A program made the translations under genes and the position numbers. The notes below the pieces were generated by a model. It ran no database searches. It was not told where the DNA came from and saw nothing but the letters and a program-made list of their open reading frames with translations. DNA of 64,000 nucleotides from Loxodes magnus (Eukaryota > Ciliophora > Karyorelictea > Loxodida > Loxodidae), in assembly GCA_946699065.1 (NCBI GenBank), contig CAMPDV010001777.1:1-64000 (forward strand). The letters run 5' to 3'. Shown here piece after piece: positions 48,196 to 59,669 of this stretch (positions are counted from its first letter, which is position 1; the number at the start of each line of letters is the position of its first letter).

Positions 48196-48499
48196 TATAT
48201 TGGAATGAAGTCTTAATATTATCAAGTTTCATTAATTAAAAATATATATTCTTTATTATAGAGTAAATTATTTAATACTTAATTATTTTATTTAGATTTA
48301 ATTCATATTGCAACGAGCTATTTTTAATTAATTTGCTTCTGCTCCTCCTTTTCAGTCCTGGGTCACAAAAGTAAAGAACATTTTAATTATTGTGAATTTA
48401 AATATGGAGTAACTTTGGAGCTTAGATTATTGAATTTCTATTACAAATAATAATAAATAAAGTTAATGCATCAGATTGCTATGTTAGTTTTTAATCTAT

Positions 48500-49250
48500 T
48501 TTAATTTTTACTTAATTTCGTTCAATTGTGGCCTAATTTAATTTACTAGATAATGTAATAAATCTAGTTTCAACTTAAGCAAAGAGATTTTGATTTTGTC
48601 ATTTTTTCGTTCTTATAAATTAAATAAATTTTTAATTTTTAAAGTTATTTCTTTTAATTATTTCTTCAACATCAACTTAAAATAATTAGTTATGTTACAT
48701 AAATTTCAATTTACTTTTACTTAATTATGCATCTTACTAACTTCTTTAACAATTTATATTGATTCTACTGAATTTTAATCAATAATGAGATTTAATTATT
48801 TTTTATTATAAAATTTGAAATGTCTACACTGTAGCTTTGTTTTTATTCATAAAGTTGACTAAATTAAACCATCTGAGTAGCAGTGTCTTATTTTAAAGAT
48901 TTTTAAATTAATTAAATCTTTGATTTTGTTTTGTCTTTCTAGAGCTATGATATCTCTACATAAGCATCTAGTTTTAGTTCGCATTAATGTTCATAATATT
49001 TTACTAATTAAATAAGTTTGAATATCAGAATATTCTTTAAAAATCTCTGTTAATTATTTTGCATAGAAAATTGCTATATTTTAGATATCATTTTCTTTCT
49101 ATGTTAATGTATTTTAAATTTTAAGTTCGTTTTCTTGTATTTGTTCTTAGCAAATAGTAATTAAGTGATGTTTCTTCAATATTTAAGCATCAAATTCTTA
49201 TCTAATTTCTTAAATTTAGTTTTTATAATAGCAACATTGAAAAAGAATGC
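48500..49250 (-). pseudogene. LINE 5' ORF1-like coiled-coil region
   Basis: The minus-strand frame gives FYAKQLTEIFKEYSDIQTYL, then TRCLCRDIIALERQNKIKD and HCYSDGLIQSTLWIKTKLQC, with TGA as Trp. A long Lys/Leu/Gln coiled coil follows (LLKLKLDLLHYL, QLNEIKQKLKQIKN). It lies directly upstream of the endonuclease on the same strand. The position and coiled coil suit a LINE ORF1 or an N-terminal extension of ORF2. The CLC...HC...QC cysteines may bind zinc, but this is not the CX2CX4HX4C knuckle of the short elements. Confidence 0.55.
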
Positions 49251-49628
49251 TAAAAAAAATAATTTATAAATTACTCAGATTTATGTTAAAGCTAAGTGGA
49301 TGAAACTAAAAATATATAAAAAAAGTAATATTTAAATAGATTTAATATAAAATACAAAGAGTAACACTAGTTACATCATGCCATATTACATTTTTTATTT
49401 TTGCATTCATTTTTAATTTAATTTAATTAATAATTTTAGCTTATAAATATAGTTATCATATATTTTTTAATAACACTAAATTTTAAATATATCTTCTTTA
49501 TTTATTTTTTCTATTTTTATTCTTATTTACTATTCTAATAGAAATAATAGTATAAAGAATTAAAATTAAATCATAGAAATTAGATACTTTTAATTAATAT
49601 TTTTTATTATATAAAAAAAGAGAAAAAA

Positions 49629-50270
49629 ATGGAAAATTTCTTGTCATCAGTCTTTTCTTAAAAGGTTTCATCTTAATCAAGAAACGAATATTAAAAAATA
49701 CTTTAAGAACTCAGAGTCATGTAACAAAAAAATTTAAACTTATTAAGACAAGTATAAGAACTAGAAAATAAAACCGAATTTCTGATGATCAATGTGTAAG
49801 ATAAAAAAATTGGAAATAAATAAGAAGAAAATGTTAAAATAGAATAATCAGAACCTAAATTCAATCAATTCGCAGAATTGACGGGAAGCATACTCCTATC
49901 AAAGCTTTTGATGAATGATCTAATGGACGTAGAATAGCATATCCCAATAACTTATATTCCCTAACGGAAAATTATGAGAATCTACTGCAATTTTGAAGGA
50001 AAACTTTATAGAAGAAAATACTCCAACTAAATAGAGAAGCTCCGCATATTTAACATGCATTTAATGAGTTCAATAAGAAATGAATGGGAATATACCTATC
50101 GGAAACCATTAGAAAAAATAAATTGAAAATCATGAGGACTTATGTTAGACTTGACCCAGACAAATCGAAATTTCTTTTTATTAACAAAAAATTATTAATT
50201 CGTGGAAAACCAAATAAAGGTGACTCCACGTTAATCAATTTTTATTATTATATTATTATAAAATTTTACT
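49629..50270 (+). pseudogene. ORF1-type element A, copy 2, zinc knuckle deleted
   Basis: ATG 49629 starts MENFLSSVFSQKVSS, then a coiled coil (ILQELRVMQQKNLNLLRQVQ), FNQFAELTGSILLSK and MDVEQHIPITYIP. Relative to copy A1 an in-frame 99-bp stretch is missing, including the whole zinc knuckle. The junction lies at TGCAA, which occurs at both ends of the lost segment in A1. A one-base loss near 50.01 kb shifts the frame before LSETIRKNKLKIMRTY. The 3' end has CGTGG (50201-50205) pairing with CCACG (50226-50230), then TTAATCAA and an ATT-rich tail. Trp of KKWMG is TGA. Confidence 0.75.
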
Positions 50271-50279
50271 TTAGTAAAA

Positions 50280-50630
50280 TGAAAAAATGAAAAATTAGTT
50301 GTATTATTAAAGCAAAATTGATGAAATCCATCCATCAAATAAATTAAAAATTACACATATTATATTCATCATCATGTAAAATTATTTATTTAATATTCAT
50401 TTTAGATTAAAAATCTTCATGCTAAAAAAATTAAGTTTAATCTATTTTTAATCTAATAATATTATAGATTAAGCAATACTCAAAGATATAATTAAGAGAC
50501 TAAATGATTTATCATTTCTATGACATATATTTAGTTTTATCTTTAATATATAAAGCAAAAAAATCGTAAAACCACATTTACATAAATTCAAGTACATATG
50601 AATAAAATATTTGCTCGGTCGTAAAAATTA
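50280..50630. other. No recognisable gene
   Basis: AT-rich spacer between element A2 and a LINE 5' fragment. Nothing recognisable. Confidence 0.4.
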
Positions 50631-50639
50631 TTATAAAGA

Positions 50640-51090
50640 AATAACTTAAGCCAGATCAGGATTGGGCATGTCAATATAAATGGAATAGCAAATAAATTTT
50701 ATTTAATTGAAGTATTTATAAGAGAAAATAGTTTTGGCATTTTTTATTTTTTAAACTTTTACGTTCAATTATTGAATAAATTCCTAAAATTTAATTAAAA
50801 TAAAATACTAAAGAAAGCTAAAATAGGTCTTTTGAAGTATTTATTAAATATATTTTATTCTAAGAATTTTTTGTTGGATATCTAGTAAATAAAAGGTGTA
50901 ATAAGAATGCTAATTATATCAATGAAAATCTTTAAGATGATACTTTGCTAGATCTATTAAGTACAAGGTGTCAAATCAATCGAAAGATAATATTTTTGAC
51001 AACATTATTCTTAAAATTTTAACAATCACAAGTAAATCACTTTATCTGCTTATCATGAGCACTTTTTCAACTTCTGCTATATTAACCATT
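50640..51090 (+). mobile_element. LINE endonuclease N-terminal fragment
   Basis: The plus-strand frame reads IRIGHVNINGIANKFYLIEV, the canonical start of an APE-type LINE endonuclease (the Asn of NINGI is an active-site residue). Decaying sequence follows, with SFEVFIKYILF and VGYLVNKRCNKNANYINE in a shifted frame. No GDF or SDH block follows before the 18S rRNA fragment at 51.3 kb. It is a truncated third LINE. Confidence 0.65.
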
Positions 51091-51299
51091 TCTGCCCCAA
51101 ATTAGACGTTATAGCAAAAAATCATCCAAATAAGCAACTCATTACATTTCATATACAAGCTAACTATTCTATTTCAAAATCTAGACTCACTTCAGCTTTT
51201 GTCTTAATCATTATGTGAGCCATTTATTTAAATTCTGATGGGATTACAATCAAAAACAACCTTATTTCATATATACTATATTTTTTAAAGACTTCTAGA

Positions 51300-51630
51300 A
51301 CAAAATTGGAGGACTTACTCTCCAGTGGACTATCGCTAACGTTTTTACGTTGTGATCATTCCAATCACCGAGACGAAGCCCGGTGTCGTTATTTTTTGTC
51401 ACTATCTCTCTCAGTCAAGATTAGGTAATTTGTGCGCCTACTGCCTCCTTAGACGTGGTAGCAGTCTCTCAGACTTCCTCTCCAGAATCGAGCTCTAATT
51501 CTCTGTTATCCGTTACTGCCATGGTAGTCCAATACACTGCAATCGAAAGCTGATAGGGCAGAGACTTGAATGACCTGCCATATTTCTCAGCATGATTCTA
51601 GTGAATTAAAATTCCCACACGGACGATATC
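51300..51630 (-). rRNA. 18S rRNA gene fragment
   Basis: The reverse complement follows the 5' third of eukaryotic small-subunit rRNA in order: TCTGCCCTATCAGCTTTCGA, then GGACTACCATGGCAGTAACG, GAGAATTAGAGCTCGATTC, AGACTGCTACCACGTC, GGCAGTAGGCGCACAAATT and GGTGATTGGAATGA. About 300 bases are present with several substitutions at normally invariant sites. The flanks are unrelated AT-rich DNA. It is a dispersed pseudogene fragment, not a functional gene. Confidence 0.9.
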
Positions 51631-51639
51631 TAATAAATA

Positions 51640-52160
51640 TTTTGCATGCTTTATATCTTTAAATTAATTATCCTTTTTATAATTATCTATAGTGTAATGA
51701 GCTACCTAATTTATTATTACTATTTCAGTCAATCAAATATAATAACACTAATCCTTTTTAAATCATTACCATTATTATTTTAAATCACTAACATATGCTC
51801 AAAACGCTATTATTCAGTAATGAAACATTCTACATTCACTCATTATTTTGACACTAGATTCACCACTATTATTCGCATATCAAATAAATGTTTTCTGTAG
51901 TTCTTAATTTTATCTGCTGAAGAATTCCAGACTATCTCTAACTTCCCCTGCTGAGAAGAATTTTCCTCTAGAAGCTAAATTTTAAAACTATAAATGCTGA
52001 TTTGTTAGTTATTTCTTTTTCTTTCCTTACTGAATTGCTATTTATTACTTTACTCTTCTATAATCTAAATCTCTTCAAACTGCATACATATTCCCAATTT
52101 TGGTTCAACAACATTTCCTCAATAATTAGTTCTTTAAACCTTAACTAACTTAACTGCTTT
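51640..52160. other. No recognisable gene
   Basis: AT-rich sequence between the 18S fragment and repeat R1. Nothing recognisable. Confidence 0.4.
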
Positions 52161-52164
52161 TAAT

Positions 52165-52390
52165 CAAAGTAATAGCTACCTCATTCTTATGATACCTTAC
52201 TAAACTTTAACGATTAAATCATTTTAAAAATCTTAGCTGCAAATACTTAATCACAAGGTATAGAACATTCTATTATAACCTCTAGACACATTTAAAGTTC
52301 CAGTCTCAATGATTACCTTAGACTGTATTAATATAGCTAGGCTTCTCTTATAAACTCAGAACTTTAATGTTTTGTTTGTTTTTTTCTAAG
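52165..52390 (+). repeat. Diverged direct repeat R1, copy 2
   Basis: Matches 1780-2000 in the same orientation over ~220 bp with indels (acaaggtatagaacattc, ataacctctagacac, tagactgta). The two copies are 50 kb apart. Confidence 0.6.
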
Positions 52391-52979
52391 AAATATATAG
52401 GAATAGCTATAATAATGGTATAACTTAACCTTATTTAGTAAAATATAAAGAATAAAGAAGATAGTAGATAATAAAGCTTAGGATAATAAAGAGACTATTT
52501 TTAATAAAGGATTATATAATAACTATTAGCTTTTCTTTATTACCAATAACTAGTTACTACTTATATATTAGATACTATACTTCTATTATCTTTAATTCTA
52601 TTAAGCTAATTAATATATTAGTCTTATCTAAATTTCTTAAACTTAAAATTTAACTGTGATAATGTTGTTGTAGTTATATGATATATTATTGTTAGAGTCT
52701 CCTTTTTATATACAAGTAATATAATCTGCTTTAGTTATAAATCTAATGCCTTTAAATGTCTATTTTATTACTCTTATTAGTGTTGTTTTTTCATCTAAAA
52801 CAGATATTTCTCTGCCAGTCATCTGATGCTATTTATGTTCTAGTTATATACTAGCAATAGATAAAGTTATCTATCATGTCCAATCATTTTCCTTTATTTA
52901 TACTTATGATATATTTAATATCTTAAAGTGATATTAGTTAATTTAAAATTTGCTTGTAAAGTCTTGTAATAAAAGTTCT

Positions 52980-54620
52980 TAAGATATAGTAACTGGATTA
53001 AAGGTCTATCGGCATAGAAGATAGAGCGAAGAAGGAGCTAAAATAGTATAAAGAAAAGCAATCTTGTAAAGCCAGCAAGAAGCTGAATAAACTAGTATTA
53101 GATTGGGTTTGGATAAGCGCAAGTGGATAATGATAACTAGGAAATGTGTCTGATTATATAAGAAACTGAGCTATATTTTGATTTAACTTAGTTGAGAAAT
53201 ATTATTGATTAAAATGCTGCTTCGGCTTAAGATTTGAGTAGCTGAACTAATCATATCAATGTATTTGGTAAATTTAAACTTCAAGTTTGCAGGTTTTAAC
53301 CAAGCAACACTGGCAATTGATAAAAATTTTAAAGTAATTAAATCTGGAAATTTAGACAAGAATTATATGAAAGGTAAAGATAAAGCTTAATAGAATGCAA
53401 AGCTCGATTTAGAGATAAATTTAAAAGGGAATTAGCTGGTAATGAAAGTGTAAAAGTGAAGTTAATACTGTAAAGCTGAGGGTAGAAAATGAGATCTTAG
53501 AACTTATCGTTAGCAAACTGTATAAAAAAATTACATCACTAAAATTGAACGCTCTATAACAAGCATTTACTCTTTCTTATGTCTATTCTTAACTTCTAGA
53601 AATGTGCTACAAATAATAATATACTGAGATCTTTTCAATGAAGAAGATTAGTATCTAGTAGAGGTAAAATCTCACCAAGTAATTAACTTCAGTAATATTT
53701 AGAAAAGCAGCTCAAGAGATAGATAAGGAAGACTTATAGCGATAAATTATCAAGAAGTAACTTTTCAAAGTTAATAGTCTTACCGATTCCATTAGCTTTA
53801 AATTTAAATATTATTAATCCTAAGAAACTTAAAAAAGCAACAATCATCAAAGTACTTTTATCTTAAAGTTGTTCGATTATATAGCTAGTAATTATTATTT
53901 TAGATTTATAGAGTAGCAGTCTACAGTAGCTCAATAGTCTCTCAATTGAGTTTGCATTCCAATCCTATAAAAAGAGAGTTTGAAGGAACATTCAACTTAG
54001 CGATAATATGGATTCACTTCAGAAGATCAACTAGAATACTAATCTTAACAGAAGCAGATATAGAAGAATTACCCCCACCACTTTAAAAAAGTTAGCTTAT
54101 AAAGAAAAGATAATTTGCTTGAGATAATTGGATATTCTAATAATATAGAATGTGGCTATATTGACAGGAAATACTCTAAATTTTATCTTTAGAAGGGACA
54201 GAAAATAAGGTCTAGCTGTAGTTTTATTGCTTCTGACAAAAATTACTTTAAGAAAAACTGATTTAGAAGCTTAAATCACCCAGATTATTTAGAGCTAAAG
54301 CATAAAATTAGAAGAAAGACTAAGTAAAAAAACAGGGTTATTTGCATTAATATCTTAAAAGGATATAAAAAGGACTAAACCTTATATAAACCTGCTTTAT
54401 AAAAGATAAAGAAAATTATAAAAGTTTAAGGATGTAATTAATAAGAAGTTCATCTAAAAAAGATTAGACTCAATGAAAACATCAATAGTTTATGGATATA
54501 AATGTTTAGCAAATGCAATTTGATAGTTAAAGACTAAAGGTTTAGAATAAAGAGTTGAATAGTTGTATGATAACTGAATAAAAATGTATTTTTTAGTTTA
54601 GACTTATGTTAATAATTTTA
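52980..54620 (+). pseudogene. Unidentified coding relic G, copy 1
   Basis: Plus-strand frames give FKFAGFNQATLAIDKNFKVI, then LEINLKGNQLVMKVQ and SQLLEMCYKQQYTEIFSMKK. Around 54.12 kb they give DNLLEIIGYSNNIECGYI and later KIRSSCSFIASDKNYF. Gln is largely TAA/TAG. The tract from ~53.45 to 54.36 kb is duplicated in diverged form at 56.6-57.56 kb. Function unknown; no membrane segment or catalytic motif stands out. Several frame changes suggest a pseudogene. Confidence 0.5.
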
Positions 54621-54624
54621 AATT

Positions 54625-56590
54625 TAAAGATGTTATTAGTAAAGATTTATCTTCTCTCTATATAATTTTTAAGATGATAATTTTGAAATAGATTTGAATC
54701 ATAAACTATTATATGTTTAGCAAAATGTAAAAAAGGGAAATATTTTGGTATGGCTGGTAAGATAATGGTAATATTTGAAATTAGATTAGAATGATGAAAT
54801 ATAGTAATTAACTTAAAGCTACTCTATTGATTTAAATAATATCTTATCTTTTTGTATTTTATTCTTTGGTAATTATTAGTTATTAATTTAGATTTAAGGT
54901 AGCACTTAGGTATTTTAATAAGGTTTGAATGATGATTGATTAGTGTTATTTGAATAAGAAGCAGAGAGGTATAATAATAAAGATGGTTTAGTTAAATTAA
55001 TAAATAACTACTTAATAAAGGGTTGATATTCCTTTCTCTCTTTAAATTAATCTCTCTGAATTCTATAATTTAAATATTTGGCTCTAATCTGCTTAATCTT
55101 GTGTAGCTTAATTTCTTAAATAAGATTTAAAGTTGTTGTTCTGTAATTGAGCATTTTAGTTTTTCAGCTGTAAGTTTGAGTCTGTTTAGAAGAAATTAGA
55201 CTTAATTTGTATGTTGACTTAAAGGTTTGTTGTAAGGTAAATCTGATTGAATAAATAGTTAGGATTTAGATAGATAGTAAGTATGTATTGATGATTAGTA
55301 CTTTAGGTTTGTATATGATTAAGCCTGATTATTGATATGATGCTATATGGTGTTTTAGAATGGTATATTTAATTTAGAATTAACTACTAGACAATTTAAC
55401 TAAAACCTTTATTTTCATATAAGTTTAAGTTTATTATTCTAATGTATAAATAGCTCTTTTAGTAATTATGCTTGCTACACATCAACTACAGAGCTAACTT
55501 ATTATACCATATCTTCCATAAACCTATCCACAATCTTATGGCCTTCTAAGTTTTTACTTTTAAATTCAAAAAATAAAATGCAACAATTTTCCCTACTATT
55601 ATACTTATGAAATATATAGGAATAAATTATCATTTATGAAATATACCTATGGCTAACATAGATACAAAATCATAATAACCTTAATCAAATCCATAAAAGC
55701 TAAAACTAATTCATTATTTCAATTAACACTACATAAGTAGTTAAGATAACACAACTAAAACACAAACAAAAAACCATTATTTAGTAGTAAGTACAACTAT
55801 TTATCAAAATCAATCCCATACATTTCAAAAGTCCTAGTAGAGACGCTTTAATTTAATAGTCATTCAAAAAATTAACATAATTGCTCATAATTAAGCTTAA
55901 GATTATTAAAACACTAATTTTAATCTAAGGCTTACACTATACTAATTCATTTCTCTTTTTTAATCAACATCAACTAGTTATATAGATATCATTATCTAAT
56001 CTTATTGCCTTCAATTCTCCTTTTTAATAACTCAATATTCTAAACTATTATATTCATTCCTAACTAAATAATACATAGTCTTCCTATACCAATATTATCT
56101 CTTTAATCATCATCAGCTTAAGTCATCAATCATCATACCACTCCTTATTCTCGCTTCAGTTTAACATACTCCTTATCAGTCATCTGCTAATTGTCATAAC
56201 CATATCCATCATACTCATTCATACTACTATATCATACTATCTTTAATATCTTTAAAATTCTATTCTAGTTTCAACTTTTAGCCAATCCTTTAAAAAATCC
56301 ATCATAACCTTAAAAACCAAGCTACAATTAAAGCTTCTACAAATATAAAGTCTTCATTTAAGCTAGTCACTAGATTAGGTGCAAATGTAGATAATCATAA
56401 TTACCAATAATATAACAAACTGTCACTACATTTAAAGGGATATTCTAAATTCAACATATCCAAACTATAACTATCACTAACCAACCCCATTCCACTCTCA
56501 ACCATTTCATATCATCTAATCCTTTAAATATCAAACCTAAACTATTTACTATCTCCACTCTTATATTCACATTATATCAAACCTAAATTA
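54625..56590. other. No recognisable gene
   Basis: AT-rich DNA between the two G relics. The second half is A/C-rich on the plus strand. No domain is recognisable. Confidence 0.35.
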
Positions 56591-56599
56591 TTTAACAGA

Positions 56600-57560
56600 G
56601 ACTAAAAGCTAGACACAAAGGGAAAAAGCGAAGCTAAAACAGAAAGCTGAAGGAGAAAATTAAATCTTAGGATTTATTGATAATAGACTGTACCAGAAGC
56701 TGAATCCACAAAATTAAGACTCTTCAACATAGTTTTGTTTATTCATATAACTACTTCTTACCTGCTCTAGAAATGTGTTGCAACTAATTATCTACTGAGG
56801 TCTTTTAAAGAAGAACATTAGTCCCTAATCAGGAGAAAGCAATATCAAGTAATTAAAATAGTAAGACTAAAACAATCAGATAAGCAGTGCAAACGAATAG
56901 CTTAAGAAGACTTAAAGAATAGCTCTGATCTATAAAGAAGTAGCTTTTCTAAGCTATTTGTCTTACCAACTTCATTATTTTAAAAATTTTTATTTTATTT
57001 AATACTAAGAAACATAAATAATTCCAATTATCCAATTTCTTTAAACCTAAAATTCCTCTATCACATAATTAGTGAAAACTACTTTAGATTTATACAATAT
57101 TAGTCTAATAGTAACTTAATAATTATATAACTTAGTTCTGCTTTTATCCTATAAAAGATAATTTTATGCAATCCTCAGCTTATTCATTAAAGGCTTACTA
57201 TATAAGATTGCTTCAAACTTTATCTTAAAAACAACTTATAATAGATGCCCTATCCCTTCAAAAACAGTTTATTTAGAAGAAAAGACAATTGTCTTTACTA
57301 TAATTGGATATAGCAATAACACAGAATGGACCTAAATGGTCAGTCAAAGATTACTAGCCTTCTTTAAACGAGAGATAAAAGTAAGATCTTGCAGTAAGTT
57401 AACCTCACCTCAAAGACAAAGTCACTAAAAATGGAACCAAAAGCTTGTATCACCCAGATAGTTCAGATCCAGGAGTATAAGACTAGAGATAGACTAAGAA
57501 AAAAAGCAGGCTGGAGAACATTTACATTTTTAATAGTTTAAAAAGGATAAATACCTCATG
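56600..57560 (+). pseudogene. Unidentified coding relic G, copy 2
   Basis: Diverged duplicate of 53.45-54.36 kb. Shared DNA includes CTAGAAATGTG and the following ATTATCTACTGAGGTCTTTT-like block. Shared protein includes LEMC...STEVF and IIGYSNNTEW against IIGYSNNIEC. Frameshifts are frequent. The conserved peptide IIGYSNN in both copies supports that this was coding. Confidence 0.5.
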
Positions 57561-57564
57561 CAAC

Positions 57565-58290
57565 AACTTAAGCTTAAGAAGCCAAAGAAAAACAGATAAT
57601 ATAATGATCTTATTTTTATTCCTAAATTGCTAGTTTCAATAACTTCTTTCCCTATTAACTATTTCTTTCTCATAATTTCTTCTGAAATTCCTTTCTACTA
57701 ATTAATTTTTCTTCAATAATTCAAAACTTCATATCTTGCTTCTTACTAAAATAATCTTTTTATTCAAATTGCACTATCCACCTATGCCCAGCTTTTGTTC
57801 TTCTTTTATAATAAAAATAGAGGTATTTGGAGTTTAATTTTTTATATCTTAGATAGTTTACATTTTATTGAAGAAACTTTAAGATTTATATTTGAGCATA
57901 ACCAAAACAAAAGATTTAATTTATCTTCGCTTGATAGGTTTTCTAATTTGATTCTACGTCTAAAAGTAATAAAATTTTACAAATAGAACTAAATGTTGGT
58001 ATAACACCTTCTTATTACAAATAAAGGTAAAACTTAGATATTAATATGATATCATGTTTGATTAGTATCTTTAAGTCCTTAAAGATTGACTTTAAATAAA
58101 ATAAGAAAGTATCTTCTGATATGTAAGATATATTCTTATCAATCTATAAAGTTTATAAGATTTAAGATTTTTATTATTCTTCAGTATGATATTTTAAATA
58201 AGATAAGGCTTATATTTAAATTATTATTTAATTGTTTAGATATTTAGCTTATGCTTTTTACTATTTTGATGATTTCCTAAATTTACTAAT
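57565..58290. other. No recognisable gene
   Basis: AT-rich sequence. The plus-strand 63-codon ORF at 57795 has no recognisable content. Confidence 0.35.
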
Positions 58291-58299
58291 CTTTTATTT

Positions 58300-59660
58300 C
58301 AAAATTTAAAATTCTTAATTATTAAACTTTTTGTATTTCTTTAGTAAGGCTTTTACTTTACATTTTTATCCATTCCATTTCTTATTAAAATTTAGATATT
58401 CTTTAGTATAAGTAATCTCCTTTCATTTTGTCTATCACTTTATTAGTAATCTTAAATATCTGCAAGATTCAAGCTTTTGATTCAATTTTCTCAGTAAGTT
58501 TATCATCTAGAGTAGTTAAAGCTACAACTCTATTTTATTCTTTCTCTTCTCTTAATGAAAATCTATGTGCTTTTTCTTAGCATTTAGAGTCACTCGCAAT
58601 TTATCATATCTTACTGCTAACAAGTTTCTTTATTTATCTTTAAGAACAACTTTTCAATAACTCTTGATTGTTTCAGATTAATATAAAATAATATCTTCTT
58701 GAGATATCTATTTAATAGCTAAGCTTATAGTGTTAGAAGTGGTAATTTTATAATATCATTATTAGCTAAAAGTAGATTAATATTATAAAAAGTAATTTTC
58801 AATAGTTATTAGATTCAATTATTCAAAGCTAAAAATTAATTAGATATTTTATGCTTTTTAAGTTTCTTAATATTAAATTATATATTCATCTATAAGTAAT
58901 TTAACTATTGCCAAAGCTTTCTGTCAACTACTTCTTTAACATTAGATCTTTTATTTACTTTTATCTTTAACAAACTTATTCTTACCCAAGTTTGCCTTAT
59001 GTTTTCTTAAAACTATTTAGAAATTATCACCTTAACAATTCATTTTTCAAGTCTCAGCATTTTCATTTTTTCTTAACTTTTTCCCTTTCAATAGTAGCTT
59101 ACAGATACCAAATAGCTTAATCTCTTAATTAACAGTCTATTTTGATTTAATGTCTGACTTTAATATCTTTTTATTCTAATTCTTTCCTTTTATGCGACTT
59201 TAAATGTTTCCTTCTTCAATACTTTACAAATAATACTTTAAACTAGCATTTAACTTAATACTTTCTTACACAGCTTTATAGATAGTTAGTTAAGTTCAGC
59301 TTAAGTTACAGGCTTCTATTATATTTACTCTATTTAACATACCAATTCAAGTACAAAACAAACTCAACATACCATTAGTACCAATAAAGGCTTAATATCT
59401 TTAAATTATTGTAGGAAGTGCTCCTAACTTAATAACAGGCTTGCTAATTATCAATCTTTTCTCACCGATAATATTCATTTCCCTTAAGTAATTAACCTTC
59501 AAATTTCAATCCTTTAAAAAACTTTACTCCATTACCATTTTTCTTAATTGAAATACCGTTTTTAACTAAGTTTATCAGTCAATTTATTTTAAGCTCAAAT
59601 CTTACTATATCCCTTTTATGATCTAGCAATTTCCCTAGTTAGCCAAATTCTCTATATTAA
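58300..59660 (-). pseudogene. Unidentified minus-strand coding relic
   Basis: Minus-strand frames give KLGALPTIIQRYQAFIGTNG and, in another frame, GNGVKFFKGLKFEGQLLKG near 59.4-59.6 kb. Near 58.5-58.6 kb they give LRVTLNAKKKHIDFHQEK. TGA reads as Trp in several. The frame changes repeatedly and no family is recognised. Confidence 0.35.
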
Positions 59661-59669
59661 CTTTTTTTG

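Larger units (their letters stand above)
43900..48340 (-). pseudogene. LINE ORF2: APE endonuclease, reverse transcriptase, CCHC
   Basis: Along the minus strand: LKIARCNMN (endonuclease start), SRFLVIKVNNIYLATYYLP, ALMLLGDFYAL (GDF at 47581-47605) and DTDHFSILFNL (Asp-His pair kept, near 47335-47356). The linker ends NEIWTIIKKLGNNKQNGADG. RT segments follow: ELKQIIILLFTKRDQKVI, NQGFLKRRQTLHQIWTLQS, LSTLIDVEKMLDNIDRRLFF. After the SINE-like insert come HGPVLAIIFYD and AWAKDLLLI where FADDLLLI is expected (45388-45412). The C-terminus has CSCGDLDTFRHIPTC, typical of LINE ORF2. Trp in HQIWTLQS, EIWTIIKK and NTWLDTDH is TGA. Loss of one catalytic Asp, frameshifts and two insertions mean it is dead. 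Confidence 0.85.
43850..49260 (-). mobile_element. LINE (APE-type non-LTR retrotransposon), inactive
   Basis: About 4.6 kb of LINE plus two younger inserts (45543-46045 and 47871-48178). Reading along the minus strand: an ORF1-like part (~49250-48500), the endonuclease (~48340-47330), a linker, the RT (~46650-45250) and a C-terminal CCHC (~44428-44376). Trp is frequently TGA. Frameshifts, the two inserts and a damaged RT active site make it inactive. No hairpin/tail end or target-site duplication could be fixed for the LINE itself. Confidence 0.85.
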
